Of a stretch of DNA of 64,000 nt, positions 62,691-64,000 are shown piece by piece. This DNA comes from Gonocerus acuteangulatus (taxonomy: Eukaryota > Arthropoda > Insecta > Hemiptera > Coreidae), in assembly GCA_946811695.1 (NCBI GenBank), contig OX328125.1:53685759-53749758 (forward strand). Reading direction: 5' to 3'. The first letter of the stretch is position 1; every line of letters starts with the position of its first letter. The position numbers and the translations under genes were made by a program. The notes under the pieces are model-generated. The model did not search any database, was not told the DNA's origin, and was given only the letters and a program-made list of their open reading frames with translations.

Positions 62691-64000
62691 CAGACTGACG
62701 CGACAACTAAAATCTTCCCTATCTCAATTCCGTTCAGAATCCTTTAACGAATACCTTTCATCCCTCTCTACACAAGTCTGTTCTCTGTGGGCAGTCACTC
62801 GTAAAATCCTTAGGTTTCACCAAATTCCTTCCCCTCTCAAACGCAGCGATGAGACCTGGGCCAGAAGTGATGAAGAAAAGGCGCTCCTTCTCTCCACACA
62901 CCTTACTTCAGTATTTTCCCCTAATCCACAAACGAGCCCCTCCCAGGTTGAAGATATCGTTGACTACCTGAATTCTCCTTTACCTTTGTCTTTCCCTCCC
63001 AAAGCTTTCTATTCGTCCGAAGTAAAATACATCATCAAACCTAGGAAATCTCCCGGTTATGACCTCATCACCTCCACAATTCTCAAAAACCTCCCCCAGA
63101 AGGCCATGATATTCCTTACATACCTGTACAACTCGATCCTTAGAACAACCCATTTCCCGAACCACTGGAAACACTCAATCGTCATCGTTATCCCCAAACC
63201 CTTCAAAACTCCCGACTGCCCTTCTTCCTATCGGCACATCAGCCTTCTGCCATTAATGTCCAAAATATTTGAAAAACTCCTTTACAAAAGAATCCTTCCT
63301 ATCATAGAATCCTCGAAGAAAATCCCCAACCACCAATTTGGTTTCCGCTTCCAGCATTCCACCATACAACAGTGTTTACGTGTTATAGACTCAATATCCT
63401 CTTCGCTTGAACGCAAGAGTTTTTGCACGAGTGCCTTTCTCGGCGTTGCTCAAGCATTCGATCGGGCTTGGCACCCGGGATTACTTTACAAAGTAAAGCT
63501 TATACTTCCTCACACCTATTTCCTTATCCTCAAATCCTACCTTTCAAACAGATCCTTTCAAGTTAAACAAGGTACAAGTCTTTCCCCTACCTGTCCCATA
63601 AACGCTGGTGTCCCTCAAGGGAGTATTATTGGTTCTCTCCTTTTCCTCCTTTACACTGCCGATATTCCCACACACCCTAAAATCTTACTGACCACCTACG
63701 CAGATGATACTGCCATCCTATCAACTTCCCCCGATCCTTCAGTAGCATCCCAACACCTGCAGGAACACCTTTCCGCTATCCAACATTGGAGTGAAAGATG
63801 GAGAATAAAAATCATCCCGGAAAAATGCAAACAGGTAACATTCACTCTAAACCGGGGATCATGTCCTACAGTCTACCTCAAAAACACCCCACTACCAACA
63901 TCCAGCGAGGTTCGATATGTAGGATTATACCTTGACAGCCGACTGACATGGAACCGTCACACGAGACTGAAAAGACAAGAACTGAACAAACGATACGGAC
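62686..64000 (+). CDS. Jockey-like reverse transcriptase, partial (runs off window)
   Basis: An uninterrupted frame of 438 codons from the Merlin junction to the window end. In order: NHRLTRQLKSSLSQFRSESF, RT0 (KPRKSPGYDLITSTILKNLP, from 63037), IPKPFKTPDCPSSYRHISLLP, NHQFGFRFQHSTIQQC, motif A FLGVAQAFDRAWHPGLL (63436-63486), motif B AGVPQGSIIGSLLFLLYTADI, motif C YADDTAILST (63697), then the thumb EVRYVGLYLDSRLTWNRH. Motif A normally reads LDV; the catalytic Asp is Gly here (GGC at 63442-63444), so polymerase activity is probably lost although the frame is open. It has no start codon of its own after the insertion. RNase H or the C-terminus, if any, lies beyond the window. Confidence 0.85.

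Overview
The window looks like a piece of an AT-rich animal nuclear genome, most likely an insect. It holds insect-type non-LTR and Gypsy-type retroelements, an errantivirus-like env relic, Merlin, PIF/Harbinger and hAT transposase relics, a tRNA-derived SINE and very long (TA)n tracts. I found no convincing single-copy host gene; almost all coding potential belongs to transposable elements (TEs), most of them broken. The species cannot be fixed from the sequence.

Layout. 1-8.3 kb: a 5'-truncated RNase H-bearing non-LTR relic, PIF/Harbinger relics and a rolling-circle-like repeat (called family 1 here). 8.3-10.3 kb: an LTR with primer-binding site on +, facing a broken env on -. 10.2-19.4 kb: a giant inverted repeat with arms of about 4.2 kb and a spacer of about 0.8 kb. 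Each arm carries the same non-LTR pol, split by a family 1 element that itself carries a SINE; the right arm runs into a 200-N gap. 20-22.4 kb: a MITE and a foldback transposon full of CAGCTG sites. 22.97-27.07 kb: a nearly intact Gypsy-type retrotransposon with 195-bp LTRs, 5-bp TSD, PBS and PPT, whose polyprotein ATG lies inside the 5' LTR. 27-31.9 kb: a Harbinger-like remnant and non-LTR tails. 31.9-51 kb: a dense nest of foldback transposons, two related rolling-circle-like families and non-LTR fragments inserted in one another. 51-57 kb: hAT, non-LTR and family 1/2 relics. 60-64 kb: a Jockey-like element (gag zinc knuckles, endonuclease, RT running off the window) split by a Merlin transposase fragment.

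The most distinctive system is the pair of element families called family 1 and family 2. Both start GTCCG, carry a small hairpin, then a subterminal inverted repeat, and end in a hairpin whose 3' arm is the same inverted repeat, followed by CTAA in an A-run. Both have a (TA)n or (CA)n(TA)n tract about 150-200 bp from that end. The arm sequence differs between families (GCGCGGTTCC against GCACTTTCCTC), and in one family 1 copy all three matching sites changed together. This is the architecture described for non-autonomous Helentron-associated elements; that classification is inference. No autonomous Rep/helicase partner is in the window, and none of the elements can be shown to be active from sequence alone.
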